From contig CM054120.1 in the NCBI GenBank assembly GCA_028673005.1, positions 75,937,533-76,001,532 of the forward strand: 64,000 bases of DNA, given 5' to 3'. Each line of letters begins with the position of its first letter. The first letter of the stretch is position 1. The translations under genes were made by a program, and so were the position numbers. Under the pieces are notes generated by a model. It was not told the origin of the DNA. It saw only the letters and a list, made by a program, of their open reading frames with translations, and did not search any database. Below, piece after piece: positions 61,590 through 64,000 of this stretch. Origin of the DNA: Tanypteryx hageni (Eukaryota; Arthropoda; Insecta; Odonata; Petaluridae).

Positions 61590-62550
61590 CTTTTCTCTCC
61601 TCTACTCTTTCTACTATCTTTCTCCTCTTTCTACACTCTCGGCTCCTTTCTTTGCTCTCCTTCCTCTCCCCTCCTCGTCTCCCCCTCCCCTCTCTCTCTC
61701 TTCTCCCCTCTCTCTCTCTGCTCCCCCTCCCCTCTCTCTCTTCTCCCCCTCCCCTCTCTCTCTTCTCCCCCTCCCCTATCTCTCTTCTCCCCCTCCCCTC
61801 TCTCTCTTCTCCCCTCCCCTCTCTCTCTTCTCCCCTTCCCTCTCTCTCTTATCCCCCTCCCCTCTCTCTCTTCTCCCCTTCCCTCTCTCTCTTATCCCCC
61901 TCCCCTCTCTCTCTTCTCCCACTCCCCTCTCTCTCTTCTCCCCTTCCCTCTCTCTCTTATCCCCTCCCCTCTCTCTCTTATCCCCTCCCCTCCCTCTCTT
62001 CTCTCCCTCCCCTCCCTCTCTTCTCTCCCTCCCCTCCTTCCCTTTCTCTTCCATCCTACCCTCCCCATTCTTTCTCCCTTCCCTCCTTCCCTTTCTCTTC
62101 CATCCTACCCTCCCCATTCTTTCTCCCTTCCCTCCTGCCCTCCCCCCTTCCTTCTCCATTTCCTCCTACCCTCCCCCTTCTCCATTTCCTCCTACCCTCC
62201 TTCCTTCTCCCTTCCCTCCTACTCTTCCCCCTTCCTTCCTTCCTTCTCTTCCTCTCCCTTCCTCTCCTTCCCTCTCTCCTCTCCTCCCCTTCCCTCTTTC
62301 TCCCTCCCCCTCTTCTATTTCTCTTCCACTTTTCTCTTCCCCTTACACTTATTACTCTTTCTCTTCCACTCTTTCTCCCTCTTTCCTCCACTCTCTTTCC
62401 CTCCTTCGCTTATTCTTTGCTTTTCCTTTCTATCGCGTTTCTTTGTCTCTAATGTTTTCTCTTTCTCTATTGGTTTGTCTTTCTATTCGTTTGCCTCCCC
62501 ATAAATTCCTTTTCCCTTTCACGCCTCAATTCCTCCACTCTTTTGTTTGA
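61590..62550 (+). repeat. Giant C/T tract, about 0.95 kb
   Basis: Pyrimidine-rich on the plus strand. At 61680-61995 it is a tandem array of a roughly 20-25 bp unit around CCCCTCTCTCTCTTCTCCCC. All three plus frames stay open for about 340 codons of Ser, Leu, Pro and Phe, for compositional reasons. It would occupy most of the intron between 61479 and 62778. Confidence 0.9.
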
Positions 62551-62778
62551 ATTGTGTATTTTTATCGCCCCGTGTCTCTCTAGGTACACTTATTTGACAA
62601 GGTGTGACGATGATTTGCATTTCTATCGACGGCCTGAGGTTTTGCGCACTCGTTAGACGAAAGCTTCCTTGCTAGACGCTTGTGTGATACGTGATCGATT
62701 CGGAATTAGTTTCCTTTTTTCATATTTAATTGGTAATTTTTTTCAAGCACGGTGATATTTTCGTTTCCTTTTTCGCAG

Positions 62779-63088
62779 GCCGCGACGGTTGGGAATTTCA
62801 TGGCACTTAAAATATTTGTTGTAATCGATTCTTCACGCGTTTTTCTGTTCCGTGAGGGGCAGTAATTGTCGGCCGTCGATAACTTGTGTTTTTATTGCCG
62901 CCTATTCTTTATTTTTATTACCCCGTCTCCTACTACTCCCTTTTTCGTCTCGACCGCGAGAAACCTTCGTTCTTATTCTCGACCTCTTGTTCACGTCTCG
63001 AGGATCTATGAGTTCAACGGGCTCTCAGCTGTTAAAATCTACGCTCACTCAGCAGTGGCTAAAGGGACTCTCCGATGAAATCCACGAG
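62779..63088 (+). CDS. Candidate first coding exon (5' UTR 62779-63007, coding 63008-63088)
   Basis: Seen: an acceptor-like tract TTTCCTTTTTCGCAG ends at 62778. An in-frame TAA at 62822-62824 is followed by an open frame whose first ATG is at 63008. From there 27 codons (MSSTGSQLLKSTLTQQW, then LKGLSDEIHE) run to a strong donor GAG|GTGAGTG with GT at 63089-63090, ending in phase 0. The start context (TCT before ATG) is weak. A 22-codon upstream reading frame (ATG 62800, stop 62863-62865) lies in the putative leader and could dampen translation. The peptide is hydrophilic and probably helical, with no signal peptide, and I do not recognise its family. Inference: it is either an alternative N-terminus for the kinase gene (phase matches the exon at 234-313) or the first coding exon of a different plus-strand gene whose remainder lies beyond the window. 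Confidence 0.42.
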
Positions 63089-63258
63089 GTGAGTGAATCT
63101 TTACAATAAGTTTGGTTCTTATTTGATGGGGTAAAACGATTTAATTCTTGTTGTTCGAGAAAGAATTGTCTAGCTCAACTTATGGATGACGTCCATTTGA
63201 ACAACTGTTTAACCGTTTGACATAAAAATGTATGGAAAACGAGAGGCACATTTTGGCT

Positions 63259-63350
63259 GAAAAGTAGCCGTCATCAATGGCGATTTGCCGATTTTTTTAA
63301 AGAATTTATCGGCGAATCATCACAAATGTCGGCTGCTTAGCAGCTGAATG
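63259..63350. repeat. Short foldback repeat, copy B
   Basis: AAAAGTAGCCGTCATCAATGG at one side (in part) and GTCGGCTGCTTAGCAGCTGAAT at the other (in part) echo copy A at 34893-34985. The inner part has its own stem (CGATTTGCCGA and TCGGCGAATC). Confidence 0.45.
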
Positions 63351-63359
63351 GTTTCTCCA

Positions 63360-64000
63360 ACTTTTCATAGCTGTCGGAGAGACGTTGGTTATCAATTCGA
63401 TTCTGATTGTGGCAATTGTAATTGTGTTACTTTAACGACGAAATTATTTCGTTTGTTATATGTTCTCCAATGTGGTCCAATGACGCTCTTACAAACCTAA
63501 GGCGACTCGATTCCACATTGTTTTTCTACGCCGTAGTCCGGCATCGCACGCAGGGTTCTACACCCTCGTTAAGCATCCTCACCCTTTCTCATAATTATCT
63601 AATTATCTTCACTCTCTTATTATTGTTTCTTATTGCTCCCATTTCCTTGAATCCTATTTTTCCCTTCTCCCATCTCGCTCCTCTTTTTCATTTACCGATA
63701 TTTTGACTTCGCACCTCTCAACTGTCTCTTTTATCGACTCCCGTCTTCGTGTAAATCTTTACTGGCCTCTCTCGACGTTTTCTCACCCATTTTCTTCCGG
63801 AATCAATTATCTACTGTTTTTTCTTTCATTTCTCTAATTCCCAGAGTTTTGTTATGAGCATTGCTGTTTTGTTAGCACTTTTGTGTTGCTATATTCTTTG
63901 TTGTTATTTTTATTATGTTGCTGTTACACGTTCCAATGTAATTTGTCCTTGTAATGTGTTTAGGACTTAATAAATACATTAATTAATTGTGTTACAAGGT
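63360..64000. other. T/C-rich intronic DNA
   Basis: Downstream of the donor at 63089, T-rich sequence with no supported feature up to the window end. Confidence 0.4.

Larger units (their letters stand above)
314..62778 (+). other. Presumed very long intron or intergenic space
   Basis: Inference: between the donor at 314 and the next convincing acceptor (62777-62778) I found no exon-like segment with acceptor, open frame and donor that I could recognise. The space is filled with decayed DNA transposons, low-complexity C/T tracts and AT-rich sequence. If the kinase exon at 234-313 splices to an exon beyond the window, this whole block is one intron of more than 60 kb. If the exon at 63008-63088 starts another gene, part of it is intergenic. 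Small unrecognised exons or non-coding RNAs cannot be excluded. Confidence 0.45.

Noticed and set aside
61427..62550. Three overlapping frames of about 340 codons
   Set aside because: Same compositional artefact in the second large C/T tract.

Overview
The window looks like nuclear DNA of an arthropod, probably an insect. No taxon can be fixed from sequence alone. It has an AT-rich background, long C/T tracts, arthropod-style dispersed repeats (a TACATCTACATCTAC-headed family and a GAATAAAGACGATTATCTATC-tailed family), many small DNA transposons and almost no coding sequence. There are no operons, bacterial-type genes, rRNA genes, CRISPR arrays or intact tRNAs. Nearly all long open frames are products of C/T-rich or microsatellite DNA.

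I support two pieces of a plus-strand gene. A small internal exon lies at 234-313, between a good acceptor and a GTGAGT donor. Its only sensible reading frame contains NLARMRNSALGQSEPSL, which I recognise as the N-terminal conserved segment of MAST (microtubule-associated Ser/Thr) kinases. Near the right edge, a CpG-rich block (about 61.08-61.56 kb), a candidate donor at 61479, a strong acceptor at 62777-62778 and a 27-codon ATG-started exon ending at a GTGAGT donor (63008-63088) look like a promoter with a non-coding exon and a first coding exon. Both coding pieces end in phase 0, so the second could be an alternative N-terminus of the same kinase gene or the start of another gene. The rest of the window would then be a very large intron.

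The intron is a transposon graveyard. I delimited hAT-type elements by terminal inverted repeats and 8-bp target duplications at 1217-1678, 2436-2691, 13763-14156, 15905-16181, 34310-34580, 35691-35927, 44629-45109, 45491-45772 and 46657-50148 (3.5 kb, with decayed transposase pieces in an impossible order). There are two piggyBac-like MITEs with TTAA flanks (28671-28880, 45246-45475), a mariner-like MITE (about 26677-26864) and a pogo/Tigger-like element (15525-16434) that itself hosts a hAT insertion. A second copy of that inner hAT (23715-24737) is split by a 774-bp repeat, which has a near-identical twin at 57964-58755. An unusual element at 17361-17998 is built from the palindromic word GGTAAATGTGCACATTTACC.

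Low-complexity DNA is prominent: C/T tracts at 11.0-11.55, 23.34-23.71, 24.72-25.02, 29.30-30.18 and 61.59-62.55 kb all lie on the plus strand, one G/A tract is at 12.73-12.89 kb, and there is (AT)n at 46.58-46.64 kb. No sequence search was possible. Family names rest on termini, target duplications and remembered protein motifs.
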